DNA from: Amyelois transitella
Taxonomy: Eukaryota; Arthropoda; Insecta; Lepidoptera; Pyralidae
Direction: 5' to 3'
Length of the DNA: 64,000 nucleotides
Assembly (NCBI RefSeq): GCF_032362555.1
Contig: NC_083507.1
Location: 561,001 to 625,000, forward strand
In this document: positions 46,801 to 61,800 of the stretch, in pieces
How positions within the stretch are numbered: the stretch's first letter is position 1
Layout: each line of letters begins with the position of its first letter
Made by a program: the position numbers and the translations under genes
Notes under the pieces: model-generated
What the model was told of the DNA's origin: nothing
Seen by the model: the letters and a program-made list of their open reading frames with translations, nothing else
Databases searched by the model: none

Positions 46801-49800
46801 CTTCTGGTAGTCGTGCTCGATAATATCATGTGGTCTCGTTTTAAATTCGACTAGGCACATCAAAAGCGAAGAAACAGGAAGAGGTTTCGTGTGGGCATCG
46901 TGATGTAAGCCAAAACGCGTTCGTTTTGGTGATCCGCGAATGTCAATATGCGGGCGCTAGCACTCTGCGAAAATAGTCGCCACACTATTAATACGTTATG
47001 AGCGCTAGCGCTGCAATGCCCTTGAACGGGACGTTTACCTCACGCACACGCCCGCGATCCGCACTCCCGCGCACGCCGCTCCGTACACATCACACACAGT
47101 ACACGTACACGATACGCACACAACGCCGCGCCGCGATGCAGTGCAGAATAGGCGATGCGATAATTTTAATTTCCATTTCGTTTATGCGAATGTCACATTG
47201 GCGGTATCTGTTTGCGCGGTGTTATCGCACAAAAATAACGAAAGTATTTGTGTGATGCAACTGTATTCGTGTGTTTGGCTGATTCGAATCCGCATTCGAG
47301 TTTATTTGCGCCATGTGACGGGCGCAATGATAATCAGCTTCTGTCTGTGTTGCGGTAGGTAATGTCCGATCTACTGTATTCTTATTAGAAATAATCTAAT
47401 TAGACGTGATGTTTTCCTCAATTCTACTTGAAGGTGAATATCGTTTAACAGATAGATAAGTCCTTTGTGATGATTCAGTCTCAATATGAGACATATTTGA
47501 ACACATTTCTAGATGATTTTAAAAGAGCTTTTATAACGCCGGAAGTCAAAATTCAGATGCTTTTGAAAGGAAATCTAAATTCTTTCTTAGCAATGGACTT
47601 ATAAGAATTTTGTTATTCTAATTAGTATTTCATTCCTTTATTTTCTGCGGCAGTCTTAGAAGTCAAAACGGATGCGTACATACATACATCCGCGCTTTTG
47701 CACGAACTTTGCTCACGACTCGCGCAGTCATGCGGTTTTCAACGCTTATCGTTCTGTCATGGTTAATACCAGTATCAAATGGTACCAAAGGATTTTCCAA
47801 TTACTTTTTTATTCTGCCTACTTAAAGACATATTAGACAGATGTTAACAGTAGGTTGTTCATGTTTTATAATGTAGACAATGTGCATTCGTCCACGATTT
47901 AGATTTAAGAAATCTATATTTGTAAATTGATGTCCGGTGAAAATGCTGCAGTGTAGTTTGTTCCGCCGCTTCTTCTACACATGCGCTTTGGAAGCGGCAG
48001 TAGTTATAATTAGATTTAAGTGATGTGACGTCAATAAGTGATACCTTGTGTCCAATTTTGAAAATAAATCTATTCCCTTCTGTCGATGAATAAGAAAATT
48101 ACCAATATCAAAAGAAATATATAATCCTTTGTTTAAAACCGCGAAGAAACGATAAACGATAAGACAGTGCGTGAGCTGCCAAACAAAAATATCTTAAACT
48201 ACTTCAACGCACGAATTTACCTCATTTCGCAAGGTTCTACTAATTATCCTTTAAATCTTCATTATAATACCGCCGAGCTTGCATGAAGAGAGTTATGAAT
48301 GTGGAAGCGAAGGAAGCATACAAAGAACGTGGCAAGTGGAAAGAGGTAGTCTCTGCCTACCCCTCCGGGAAAGAGGCGTGATCTTATATATGTATGTATG
48401 TATCTTCATTATCTGTTCGCAACGATTACGGCAACACGATACTGAAGCACACACGTACAGATTTCGACTGCCCAATGCGAGGTAAGGTCGCGTGTGGCAA
48501 GCGCTGACAATGGCGCCGCGCCGGTAGAAATTGCACAACACATGTATGGCAACACCGAAATTTCGTGTGTGCTGTTGCGGCAATGATCAGCTGTTGGTGC
48601 TGGTTGGACTACAGCGAATAGCGGATGTCCTATTGACGTAGATGTATGATTTTCAATAGTACACTTCTTTGTATCCAAATGTAAATAAAAACAGTATGCT
48701 ATGTCATGCATGGGAAAGAGGCGTGATTTTATGTACAGTATGTTAATTAAACAGGCATAAAACATTTACTAAAGATAGTGGCGCCACCCTGGTGGTACTA
48801 AGATTTAAATGACAAACATTCTATTTTGCTTTAAGAAAAATTATATTATTATGCTTTTTTGGGCTTATTTATCCATACACACGTACTACTGACGATAGTT
48901 GATCAAAAGGCGTTATACTTATTGAAATTTGATTCATGTTTACTTAAGTACAGGAAAGTTATAGCGCCTAATAATTTAGGAATGTAAAACCATAGATACA
49001 TAAAAAAAAAATTACTCTTTATCGTCAATACGGCTAGTTCTTTGGATAAGTTTTGTTTCAAGCTCATTTCATTAACAACTGATGCATAATCATCGCATAT
49101 ATCACTCAAATGCACTATGATTCCTAATTTTATCTAGACCAAATGATTCCAATATCAAAATGGTTCTAACTGTTAGTTCGGAAAAGTACGTAAGTAAGTG
49201 AACGTGCTATTTTAAGGCCAAAAGGATTGCCTGTCTGTTTATCTCGCATTGTATCTGTAACCAGCGTCCCTGCTCGCTTCACCTCTGTTCTAGATCTGGG
49301 TTCAATCTATCTAAAACATCTGAACACAAACATTAATTACTACCAACAAAAACAATGTCTAAATTGTTGATAATGGACCGTTATTTATTAATGCAAATAT
49401 CTTGACGCGAATTCACGTAATTTCCTCTCTCTATACATTAAATTTATATTTATTTCGACTGCTGACTGATGGGAAGTACAATAAAATTTTTCGTAAGTAA
49501 CCTACAGTCATTATACCTATTATCTGGCGTCAAATATTATCTATGCGTTCGACCCATTTGCAGCCAGGGTTTTAACTAAGACCATGAACAACTAGTAAGT
49601 CAGGTAACAGTAACTAGAGTCTGATATTTATAACACTTTCAACATTATGACATCTGTAATTATGCCAAATTTTAGTACAACCCGTTTTGCCTTCGCCACT
49701 TTGCCAAAATGCCTGGTAAAATATTGTTAAATTGTAACTAAAATAGCGCTTGATATCGATTGAAATATATTATAGAAGAAAAAAAAGGCAATATTAATAA

Positions 49801-52800
49801 TTCATGCTTTTGAAATATTAGAAGATTAAAAAATATCGGCAGCCAAAAGCGGAAAGTTGGCAACACCTGCATTTTGCTGTCTGATAAGTCTGCCCTGTGC
49901 CTTATTCTGTCTACAAATTCTAAGTTTTTCCCGCCGAACAGTGAGTCTATTTGGCGAAAAAAACTCATAGAATCTTCTATCTATCTACAAACAAAAGGCC
50001 GTTATTAAAATGCACAGGAATCGAAAGTGGACATTTCGCATGCGTCGGGAATCGCGGCGACGCGACGCGGCGAGCATCCGCGAGCAGGTTCACATACATA
50101 GGTACTCTATTCCCTTGTAATAGTACTTAATTCGGGACGTCCGCGTTTTTGCATCTTTACATTAGGAGCACTGACCTTCACAATGTCAAATAGCTGACTA
50201 CGATAAATGGCCGGTGCGGGCGACCGACTGGTTCCTACAGTTTTGTTTTTGTCCGATACACGTTTGTAGCGATAACACTTTTATTTTTTGTTAAGATGTT
50301 GGTGTTTGTAGATGGGCCTGCTGGATTATTCGCGATTAACAAGGCATATGTCGTACCTTTCTTTTTGATGTCTCTCTGTTGGAGGGAAAAGGCATCTCTT
50401 ATAACAAACGTGATGTCATGAATAACCGCGCTGCTTGAAGTGAGTCTATAAAACGATTCCATGAGTTGAAGATTGCGATTTTTTCGAGTTAGAACTAGAG
50501 TACACAATCATTAGAAACTGAAGCCTTTTTTTTATTAAATTCTTTTATTTTGTCGCAACAACGATGTTCATGGCGAGGTATTTAGTCAATTTTGTAAACA
50601 ATATTACTCTTACACCGCAGTTTCGTAACTCTCTCTCTATTTAGACTAATTACTAAACGTAAACTGGAATTAAAAACCTACATATTTTGTACTACCTACA
50701 TACATATACACAAAAAAATCCCGCCTCTTTCCCGGAGGGGTAAGCAGAGACCACATCTTCTATTGTACTATCTACTTATTTTTCGTATCATTTCCTCGAC
50801 AGGGCTTATCTATAAACATCGACGGCCGACTAAATATCCTGGCCATGTGGTAGATAATATGAGTATATTTGTTTAGGTTATCCCGAGGGCTCAGTTAGGT
50901 ATGTATACAAGTGAATTAACGTTTACTAATGTTATTTAGTCATGTTCTCTGTAACAACACATGAATAATAGTAGGTACTTTCCGTGTATTTTGTTACAGT
51001 ATTAACAGCTTTAGTCGTATATATGTCGTTAGTATGTAGAAGTTTTTTAATTTTGACTACTTACTTATGAAAAGGACTTATTTGGGAATGATTCGAGCAC
51101 CGAATTACCAACCAGTTGATTTCTCGCTTACTTTACTATATATTCATTGAGTTAATATGTATTATTAACATAAATTCAAGAGTCAGTCAGTCAAAAGTCC
51201 CCAAAATATGAATGTGTAAATTCACACTTATGAAACTAAAACTGACAACAAGTTCATGTGGCCTAGCCAACTAGGTTCAAGCGCGACTGACAACCAAACA
51301 TACACACATCACTTACAGTTATAAATAAACACTACGTTATCAGGCTTCCGGAGTTGCACTGGCTGACTGCCAATTGGCCTTCTTTCGTATAATACGCGAT
51401 TAAATGCACAAATTATTCTGATACAGACAAAATAAATTGCCATATGTTTGTTGGGAATTCGAAAAAACTCAAAAAACACGCGGCCGCTTAGCTCCGGGTA
51501 TGAAAACAAAACGATTAATTAAAAAAAAGTATTGTAAACTTGTCACATATGTGATTTTTATTATAATTTGTATGTTGTAAATGAGTATTTTGAGACAATT
51601 ATACCTGACGTGTTTGTAAATATGAACATTTTTAAAATAAGAAAAGAGAGTGAAAACAATCACGTGTACGTAATAAAAAGTATTCAAGCAAAGGCATCGT
51701 CTCTTAAAAATTCCATCATATCTTCTTTATTCCATAAATCTTACTACACACTCAACAATACGGATATTTAAAGATAACCTCTCGCCCTTTACATTTTTGC
51801 GCACAGTGAATGCTATATTTATCTAGTATTGTCGCGTCCATAGTGTTAATCTATGGTCTTCCCGAATTCCCGTCGGGTCACCTTCCGGGAGGGCCGTTCA
51901 CCGTCGGGTCACCTCTCCCCTCCCGTTTACCTCCAATAATCTGTCAAACGCGGTAGGTACTTATTATTCTATTTTTAATTTTGTTAGATATTCGCTAGTT
52001 TCTTTTTAATTTTGCTTTGACGTTTGGCGCGTTTTGTTCCGTCTAATTCAAAAAGATATGTTTTTCTTTTTTCTTTATGTGCACAGATATCTTTTGCATT
52101 ACGTAAGAACGCTACTAATTATTTTACCCATAACTTGAGACTTACATATTACACTTTTGACATTGTAATGATACCTACAAGGAATGTTTCCATCATCAAA
52201 AATAATATAATCTATACTTTTGCTGTTATTCCAGAACACGACAGTTCTAAGACAATCTAGACATTTTATTTTAGCCTGTAACAAAACAATCATTGTATTT
52301 TTGCCATATTACAATATTGATCTTACGTTACATACGGAGATATTGAAATGTCTTTTCATAGTAATGATAGTATACGAGTGAGATGAAGATTATGGATAGT
52401 AGCTATATTTAAATTTAAAATGAGAGCGACGGAAACAGACTATAAAAATATACCAAATTGACAGATGTCACGGGATGACATGCATGACCCACTTTTCACA
52501 AAAAAAAAATTAACCATCATTTAAATTATCTGGGTTTATTGCGACTCACTTTCTTACATCTTTAAAGGAAGCAAATATACTAAATATGTTATGGAATCTG
52601 TGAAAAAAAAAATTTTATATTCACAGGTTGAATTACATACGTACGTTAAAAATAATAAAATTTTTAGAAATACAAACAATTATACATACGCCTTTTTCGG
52701 GTATACATTAGAAACAATCATTACAGAACTCCCGCTTCTTCGTTCATCAATTCAAGTGGTTAAAAAGAAAAATGAACTTTAAATCCTCAGTTTATAATTC

Positions 52801-55800
52801 GTATTATATATGACACTATTGAAACATATACCAGAAGAAATTGGGGGCATTCAAGTGAAAGACGGGAAGGTAAAGAGTACCCTTAAACCATAGAGTTTTC
52901 ATGAAAAAATTATAAATGTACTATTTATCAGCCGGTGTGCAGAGATCGTGGTAAGTGGTAAGATGTGGTCTTTGCCTTAAGAGACAAACAAACTTAAAAC
53001 ATATATAAATTATTTGAATCCGTGGAATCAAATCTCTAGACCTATATAGATGTATAATGTCATAAAAATTATGATCCAGAATTATTTATGCTTCCCTGCA
53101 AAGCTTGCGAAACTCAGTCGGTACGTGTAAAATCCTGTATCATAATTAAGCCCCAAACGCTAAAAAATAATAAAGAAATTCTGATTGTCCTGGGTCTTGG
53201 ATGTTTATCTATATAAGTATTATATTATAAAATATAGTATCGTTGAGTTAGTATCTCGTAACACAAGTTTCGAACTTACTTCGAGGCTAACTCAATCTGT
53301 GTAATTTGTCCCGTATATATTTATATATATTTAATTATTAAAATAACTGACCTGGTGGTCTTGGATGCGCGGCGTGGTGCTGCAAGGTGGTGGCGATCTG
53401 GTGGTGCTGGTAGAACGGTAAGAAGGGGGTGTGGAAGGGCGCGGGAGGGGGCTGCAGCCGCGCCTTCAGCTCCTCCGCTGATCCGGCCCCTGATGATGAA
53501 GACTCCACGTCGGAGACTCCGCTGTCGGCGGGCGAGGGCGGCAAGGAGCCTGGAGACAAATATTATTCGTTAATTTTTATAACGGATTTTTTTTAAACGC
53601 TAACTAATTAGAAAATTATGTACTACGGTGATATCTTGTGAATTTTCATTATAAATATCTTCAAATCTACTGAATCAATACAAAAAAAGAATAGGACCAC
53701 TCCATCTCTTTCCCATGGATGTCGTAAAAGGCGACTAAGGGATAGGCTTACAAACTTGGGATTCTTTTTTAGGCGATGGGCTAGCAACCTGTCACTATTT
53801 GAATCTCAATTCTTTCATTTAGCCAAATAGCTGAACGTGGCCGATCAGACTGTTGGCTCTGTCTAGCCCCCAAGGGATATAGACGTGACCATATGTATGT
53901 ATGTCAAATCTACTGAAATAATATTATAACACATACACAAACATGCATACATACAAAAATCAGTTTCTGTATGACCACGGGCCTTCATCCACGTACTTAC
54001 ATTAAAATTTTCATAAAGAAAATATCTAATTTCATTTAATTAATTAAATATTTTTTGGCGTGGAAGAGCACCAAAATGAATAAGTAAGCTTCCGTTTAAT
54101 TAAGTAAGGTAAATACTAGATATGTATATTTTACAAACCATAGACTTCTTTCGTGTTTTTTTTTTATTTTCTATTACAAAATGTAAGTATGTATCTATGA
54201 TTGATAAGGCAAAAATAAAAATGAATTCATAAAAACTGTAATTCAATTTCAAATGTCTAGTAAAAAATTACAGATAGGTATTTGTATTTAGTTTAGAATT
54301 CTAGGTCAGACCGGTATAGGTCCATTAGTAAATTGTACCAAGTACCAACTAATCAATATTCCTGATTCACGTAACTTTCACATTGAGACTTTAGTTCCAC
54401 ATATAAAGTATCCATACGTAAAGTTTACATACATATAATCACGTCTCATCCCTTACGGATAGACAGAACTTGGCTTCAAAATCTGTTTGGCTTTATGATG
54501 GAATGCGATTCAAATAATGACAGGTTACTAGCCCATCGCCTGTCATAAGAATCACAAATTTATGAGCCTTGTATAAATCATTGTATAAATTATACTGGTA
54601 ATGTAATGCAAAAACCTTTACTGGTAGACATATCACGTCTGAATTTAGTCAGGGTATAACAAAGCTAAATGTGTCTAAAATGTGTTTAACTTCGATAATA
54701 TTTATTTATTTAATTTCTTACATCTACCATAACAGACAAAACCTAAAACGATAGTGTACCTATAATAAATTAAAACACTTTCTTACATGCTTTGACAAAA
54801 ATTGCCAACGTCTGCTACTTGTCTTTGAAAGAAAGGGTTTCCATGAATGTAATTAACTAAAATATATGCAAGAAATTCCACAATTCTTTTATCATCTAAC
54901 GGCCATTTTGATTCGCATGCACCCTGCAAGATGCACATTAATCCTTTTTTTTAATGGTCAGTTCGGACAATGCACCAACCGTTAGAAAACAGCGAATTTA
55001 AGATGCATCAACCTGTTTTCATATGGGAACATGCACGCAATTGTGATGCAAAAACTCCGTGCCACCTTAATTTATAATTATGCAAATTTCAAAGTGTTTC
55101 GGCCAAGTAAGGCGAATTAGAGATGCGCTTTGAGACGTCGACAAAAAAGAAACGAAACTTTTATAATGTTGATTTAAAAATTAGACCGAATTACAACAAA
55201 TTCCTTTGCCCTTCCAAATCTCAAACCCGAACTTTCTCATGGTATTGTAATAAAAAACTTTGACGAATAACGGCCGGCAGTATTTAAATAATATCAGTGG
55301 TCATGCAACTAGGAGAGAAGAAAGAAAGCAGTTATTCATAAACATTTCCTTGTCCATTGAGCTATGACTGGTATTAAAGTGACCATTTGACCGGTGCGTT
55401 ATAATGCGCTGTCCACACCCTTTTGTGTCGATTGTTAACCCTTCACCGGCCGACAATGCTTGGGAACCGGGAAATCGGCGGACGCCGGCGCTGTATAGCT
55501 GAGAATAGATGAATGGAAACTAGTGTTATACGTTAAATCGATCTATAATCTGCTTTTTCAAAACATTCGCGGGCTCGTACCGTTTATTGTTTGTAGTTTT
55601 GCAAAGAAGTACCTTTTTTGTTAATCTGTTAAATGCGTTTTGTTTCACATACCTATTTCTGATCAAAGCATATGATGTCATGTTATTAATTTTTATTATT
55701 TGTAAATAGCATTCAAATTACAAATAAATTTCTCATTACCTAGGTATTATATTACGACCATTAAAATGTTCAAGCATGCAAGTGACAGATTCTTTTGCAT

Positions 55801-58800
55801 ATTAATATTCCGAAGGCGAATTTAAACAAAACTTAATACCGGGTTGTCACCAAGCGTTCAAATTTCAAGCGAGTTACCGTCACCAACACGGAATCTACCC
55901 TATAGTAGCAACCCTTTCATCTCACGTATCAAAATAATAATAAATTAAGTATAAATAATAGCTACGGGTTTTGTGACACGAAGGGCTACCGGTCTACTGG
56001 TCAGCGAGGAATGCGGTTCCATTAGTAAAATATCACAATAAAGAACAAAAGGTTTTGAAAAAAGCGACCCTTCCTATATCAGACCATCTTTATGGACTGC
56101 CCAATGTCCAAGACTCATTGTATGGCCGGCGTTAGACCATAATCCGCGCCGAACAGTTAGATTCGCGATTTTTTTTTGCATATGAATGGTCACCACGACA
56201 AAATGCGATACGTTATGTGGATGTGAGTTATCTTAGTTATAATTATCGAGTTCCACGTGTATATTATTCGTGAATGATTCGGTTTACATAATAATGGCGC
56301 GTAAAATTGATGATTTACAGTATATATTTGTAATTGTTTATTGTTATATATAAAATTGTCGTGTCACAATGTTCGTTCCCGTACTCCTCCGGAACGGCTT
56401 GACTGATTCTCTTAAAATTTCGTGAGCGTATTGAGTAAGTCTGAGAATCTGACAACATCTATTTTTCATACCCTTTAGTGATAAGGGTTGTCCATCCTTA
56501 ACATTTTTTAAACTAGAAATTACTTAAAAAATACTTATATGGCAAAACAACGTTTGCCGGGTAGTTATACTCGTATACCTATATACGTGATGATGAATTG
56601 AAAAACTATTTACTTTATCCTTTTCTTCCATCAAATAATACCGTATTAGAATATTCATTCTTTATTAATTATTTTAATAATAATTACTTTTTGTGGTTTT
56701 AAATAAGACAAAGGAAAGCTGCTAATTTTGTAAAGCTAAAATGTTATATTTCTAAGCCCGAGCCCAGCAGAGGATCAGAGACAGACATCTTTACTTCTAT
56801 ACTAATATTATAAAGCGTTTGTTTGTTTGAACGAGCTAATCTCAGGAACTACTGGTTCGAATTGAAAAATTATTTTTGTGTTGAATACAGGAGGAAGGCT
56901 TTGGGCTATACATATAACATCACGCTGCAACTATTAAGTGCGATGAAATAATGGAAAATGTGAAAAAAAAAACGAGGAATGGTATTCATCCTTGAGGGCT
57001 TCAATGATGCCCAAAATAACTTTTCCACGCCGACGAAGTCGCGGGCACAGCTAGTTAAAAATAAAAAGATAAAAATAAAATAACCTATTCAACGTTAAAT
57101 GAAAATTCTGACTTTTTAAATAAAGAAAGACAGATTAGTCCCATCAAATGGTGTCGCATAACCCTTCACACGAAAAAGAAACGCGATCTCACAGCGCGTT
57201 TCATCCAACCCTCAGTTCGCGCCATTGTGCACTTCCTTTAAGATGGTAATTCCTCTTAGAACTACATTATGTGAGTTTTAGTCGCCGTTGGCCGGTATTA
57301 GGCATATGATCACATTATATACTGCGTGGTTTATCTTAGAAGGGGTGTCCAATGGACCATGACAGTCAGAGCATCGGGATTTGATCATCAATTCAAAAAC
57401 ATATTTAAATTCAACCCTGTTATGTATGGAACCATCGATTATAACAATTATAATATAATTGTTACATTTTGATTTGTAAAGGTTATGTAATTCCTATGAT
57501 GTGGCATAGAAAAATTCATGTGAGAGGGTAGTTAAATATTAGAGTTGCAATAATTCCCACCACGTCGATTGCGAACCTCACAATAGAATTTTGGACAATA
57601 GGTTGCGTCCGCGCACCCACGCGTGTCGTTCCAATTTCAAAGTGTCAATAGGAACGGAAGACCGGCGGCGGCGGATTTGAAAGACGAAAGGGACGGAGCT
57701 ATTGCGGCGAGCGGGATGGAAGGTAAAGATTAGGTTATTGTGTTAGATGACGCAGCGATCCGGTGCGCAAGGTGGTTTAACCCATTTTTGCGTAAAAACT
57801 AACCGATTTCGGTTGCAAATGTTGGGACGCAATGTGCGCAAGCATCTGCGCTAGGTGCGTTGTTTGCTTAGGACGGTATTGTACCGACCTGCTCCAGGGG
57901 CAGGGTTAAGCTTTGTGACGCCGACGCATGATGTCCATATTTTGCACAATGCACTTTTGATTTTATTCGGTGAATAAATATATCGACCACTTTAAATTAT
58001 ATCACGGGTACTGAAAGTAGTTTTGAATCTTCGATTTATTACAAAAATTAATAAAGGGTGACATTTTTATCAATATAATTAATAAATTAAAGTTTAGTAG
58101 TCTTTTCAACGCCTATTTCCCGGAGGGATAGGCAGAGACTAGGTATATCTTTCCACTTGCCACGATCTCTGCATACTTCCTTCGCTATAACTCTCTTCAT
58201 GCAAGTTCGGCGGTTTCGGGTACTCTTGACCTGACCCTTTGCCAGGACGTCTTTAATTTCATCAAGATACGTTCCTAATGTAATCATCAATCTATTTCGC
58301 AATAAATCCATTGAATATTAAGTTCTAGAGCTTTCCCGTTTGAACTTTCGAGAAGTTTATCAAATGCTTCAGCTTTTTCGCAGCGTCTTTTTTTTTTAAT
58401 ACACGGCTAATTATAACTGTTTAACTGGGTTACCACGCCCGGTCGCGAGGAAATAAAGACTTAGAATTTTTTTTCTGGCATTTGTTGCAAATTCGTTACG
58501 TAATTAATTTTTTTAACAAAAAAAAGACACGTCGCAACATGTTCAACTTGAATGTGTGTGTAGTGACAATAGTTATTACATATTGTGAACTACATAGCTG
58601 TGCCCGCGACTTCGTCCGCGTGGAATAGCTATTTTGGGCATCATTGAAGCCCTCAAGGATGAATAATTTTCCTCGATTTTCTTCACATTCTCCATTATTT
58701 GATCGCTCCTAATAGTTGCAGCGCGATGATATATAGCTTAAAGCGTTCAACGATAAATGGTGTTTTCAACAAAAAAAGAATTTTTCAATTCGAACCAGTA

Positions 58801-61800
58801 GTTCCTGAGATTAGAGCGTTCAAACAAACAAACAAACTCTTCAGCTTTGTAACATTAGTATAGATAAGAATGTTATTATTTTATTTGTTAACTTCTTAAT
58901 ATGTACCAGGTACTTATTAAAAAAATATGCAATAGAGAACACAAGGCATTTATCAATTTATTATGTTTTGAAGAGAGCTGAGAATGCAACCTACCTACAA
59001 TGAGAGACAGAGATTAGAGATATTTCAAACTCAGCAAAATATTTGTGAAAAATTAACTATTTTGCGCCCTGTGTATTGCGAAATGTTATTATTATTAAAT
59101 TGTTTTTATGACCCCTTTCAATAAACATTAGACACAATCCGCCCGCGTCGAGAGAATTGTGTGAATAGGTGAAATTGCACATTTTCGGTCAATATGGTCA
59201 CATCTGCGCAAATGTGTCAAAAAAGGGTTACTGAAAGTTGGGGTGACCAGATGTATAATATTTGTCGATTAAGGTTTATATAATATATAGAAATGAGATG
59301 ACGTAAGAGTGCAGGGTGTTCATTCATTCGTTTAATCACGTCTATAACCCTTTGCAGGGTAGACAAAGCCAGCAGTCTTGAAAGACTGATAGGCCACGTT
59401 CAGCTTGATGATAGAATTGAGATTCAAATAGTGACAGGTTGCTAGCCCATCGCCTAAAAGAAGAGTCCAAATTTTATAAGCCTTTCCCTTTAGTCGCCTT
59501 TAAGATATCCATGGGAAAGAGATGAAGTGGTCCTATTCTTTTTTTCTACCGGGAACCACACGGCACCAAAAGTGTGTTATGGTTATAAAATATTAATTGA
59601 TTGATATTTCTTAGAAAATACATACAAAACATTTATTTTTCCCGGTAGGGCAGACAGAAACTACATTATTCTATTGTTTGTTACAATATACAAATAAATA
59701 TATGGCTGAATGGTGATGTTGATTGGGGAGTCCAATTCTTGATACAAATTTAAGTTTAAGATTGAGAAACGTCCATATTTATAATAATTCGATTAGTCTC
59801 AAAGGTTAACTAATTCCAAGGCACACTAATTAAGAACGGGAGTCGGCCTACGGCCAACCTGTAGGTACAAAGGTAAAGACTAATAATATCTATTTACGTT
59901 ACCAATGTTTCTTGGGTACCGAATTTAATATTATTTATAAGAAGCACCCCATCAGATTTCAAGAATTCATTAAAATATTAGTTCTAATCTAGTTTTTTTG
60001 TCAACTAAAAGACACAAGCATAAAATAATAACAATTTTTTTTTCGAAATTTGAATAAAGAAAGTGTGTGCACAAGCATAACTAATTTCTTTTTTAAAAAA
60101 AGAAGCTCTAATCAGAACGCCCGAAATATTTCAAATTCGAACTTGGAAATAAACCGTGTTAATTTAAACAGTGTTCCTTTTCCGAAGAACCACATGTCTA
60201 CGCACCCATAGACAATATAAATGCGTACGGTATTACATTGTTAGTCTGTGTGCGTAGGGGTGTGTGCTGTGAGTGTGTGCGTGCTGTGGGAGCCGGCGCG
60301 GTCGTGACATTGGGCGGGCGGATCAGCTGACTGTATCGATCCCACTTCCTCTTTGTCTATGAATTTTTCATGTCGCCACGCCGCCTCTATAATAAGTTTG
60401 TTATGACGCCACCTTGTGTTTGACACTTTTGATTTCTATAGTCTTGTTGTTATGTTTTTGGGTCGGGAGTTGGTGTAAGATTTTGGTCGTGAAGAGGGTC
60501 TGAATAAAGCAGAAACTATAATAGTTGATAGAGTTATGAAAACATGTATTAATTTTGTAATGTTTTAATTTTATTGAGAATTATAATGCTTAAATATGAT
60601 CTCTCTTTTTGGCCCCTGTTGTAACAGATATTTGGGGTTTAAAATACTGTATTTCACAAACTGACCGACAGTTACATGACAAGATGAACGAAATCAAACA
60701 TACATAAAATGTAGGTATTGGTTCCTTAGATCTTTTCCCAGAAATGTCTTCCTTAAAGTCTACAAGCCTAACATACGTGGCCCGAGGAGATCTCACGCAC
60801 TGAAATATTCATGAGAAGTCATGTAACTGTAATGTATATATCTTCTATATATTAACATAATGTACAATGTACTGTAAGTACATATGACTTGGCCCAAGGG
60901 CGGAGTTAGTCCTGTGCAAAGTTGGGAGCTCTGCATTAACTAATTTGAGGCCTTAGTATTAATGAAATAAGGGAAAACAACCGTAGATTGACATAGACAA
61001 TATTTCTTTTTTGTCACTGGCCAGTAACAATGTATATTTTGTAAGACAGAAAAAAAATACTGCGTTAAACCTATTTAAAAAGAAAGAACACTTTTAACAA
61101 GAAATTAGAATACCTATTCAAAATTAGAACGAACTAAGTAACGTAGAAATGGCTGTAAATTGGCTTTTCGTTTTGTATAACTGTTAACTTGTTATTAATA
61201 TTGTAAGCTGTTGGTCTTTAATAAATAAAATAAATAAAGAAACATAAATATGTGGAATTGCTGAGAGTATTTTTAAGTACCTAACAGATATTAAATTTTT
61301 CAAAGCTTTTATTCATTATGTTAAATCTTTTTATCTACTAACAAAAAAAAATAATGATTCTAACAATTAGCTTTTCATTTTGTATAAGAAGATATGAATG
61401 CAATTCACATTTTTCAACTCTGGTAGCGAGAAAAAAATACAATGAACTCTTGGGCATAATTCTATATAGAAAAAAAAGAAAACAACATGAAACTATCACA
61501 TGAAATGCAATTTAGTTGTAAAACGTCTCCGTTTACGGTACGATATCATTCCGGAAATTACATGGTCCCGATATATGTACAGACAGATATACTTACAGCT
61601 TACGTATCACATAATTTCCGCTCGGGACCGCCGCTTACCGGGGAAGTTGAACCGGGTTTAGTACCACTCTGGTAGTACTTAAGGATGTACTTGCTTATAC
61701 TATAGTCTATAGGTCATTTGGCTAAACTTATGCGTCATACAAAAAAAAAATCTTGTTGATTTTGATCACCCAGGTGACCAAAGTGGAATAAACCTTTTTT

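Larger units (their letters stand above)
43900..47200. promoter_or_regulatory. GC- and CpG-rich block in E74 intron, candidate internal promoter
   Basis: Alternating CpG-dense stretches (43960-44130, 44560-44730, 45080-45130, 45400-45880, 45990-46500, 46900-47130) stand out in an intron that is otherwise strongly AT-rich and full of repeats. No listed repeat family falls inside. Features seen are a minus-strand CATAAATAG at about 45604-45612, an imperfect IR1 site at 44047-44059, AAGGTCA at 44082-44088 and AGGTCA at 46232-46237. ORFs in it look like by-products of high GC. An alternative E74 promoter or a large enhancer is the likeliest meaning, by inference only. Confidence 0.35.
47200..53351. 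other. E74 large intron, 5' part
   Basis: AT-rich DNA with few repeats (listed separately) and GC islets at 50030-50095 and 51860-51930. No exon supported. Confidence 0.5.

Noticed and set aside
47539-47546. CCGGAAGT, the ETS consensus, as an E74 autoregulation site
   Set aside because: About two such 8-mers are expected by chance on both strands of 64 kb.
51568-52782. Three 60-80 residue plus-strand ORFs
   Set aside because: No recognisable motif, no shared frame or splice signals, antisense within the E74 intron.
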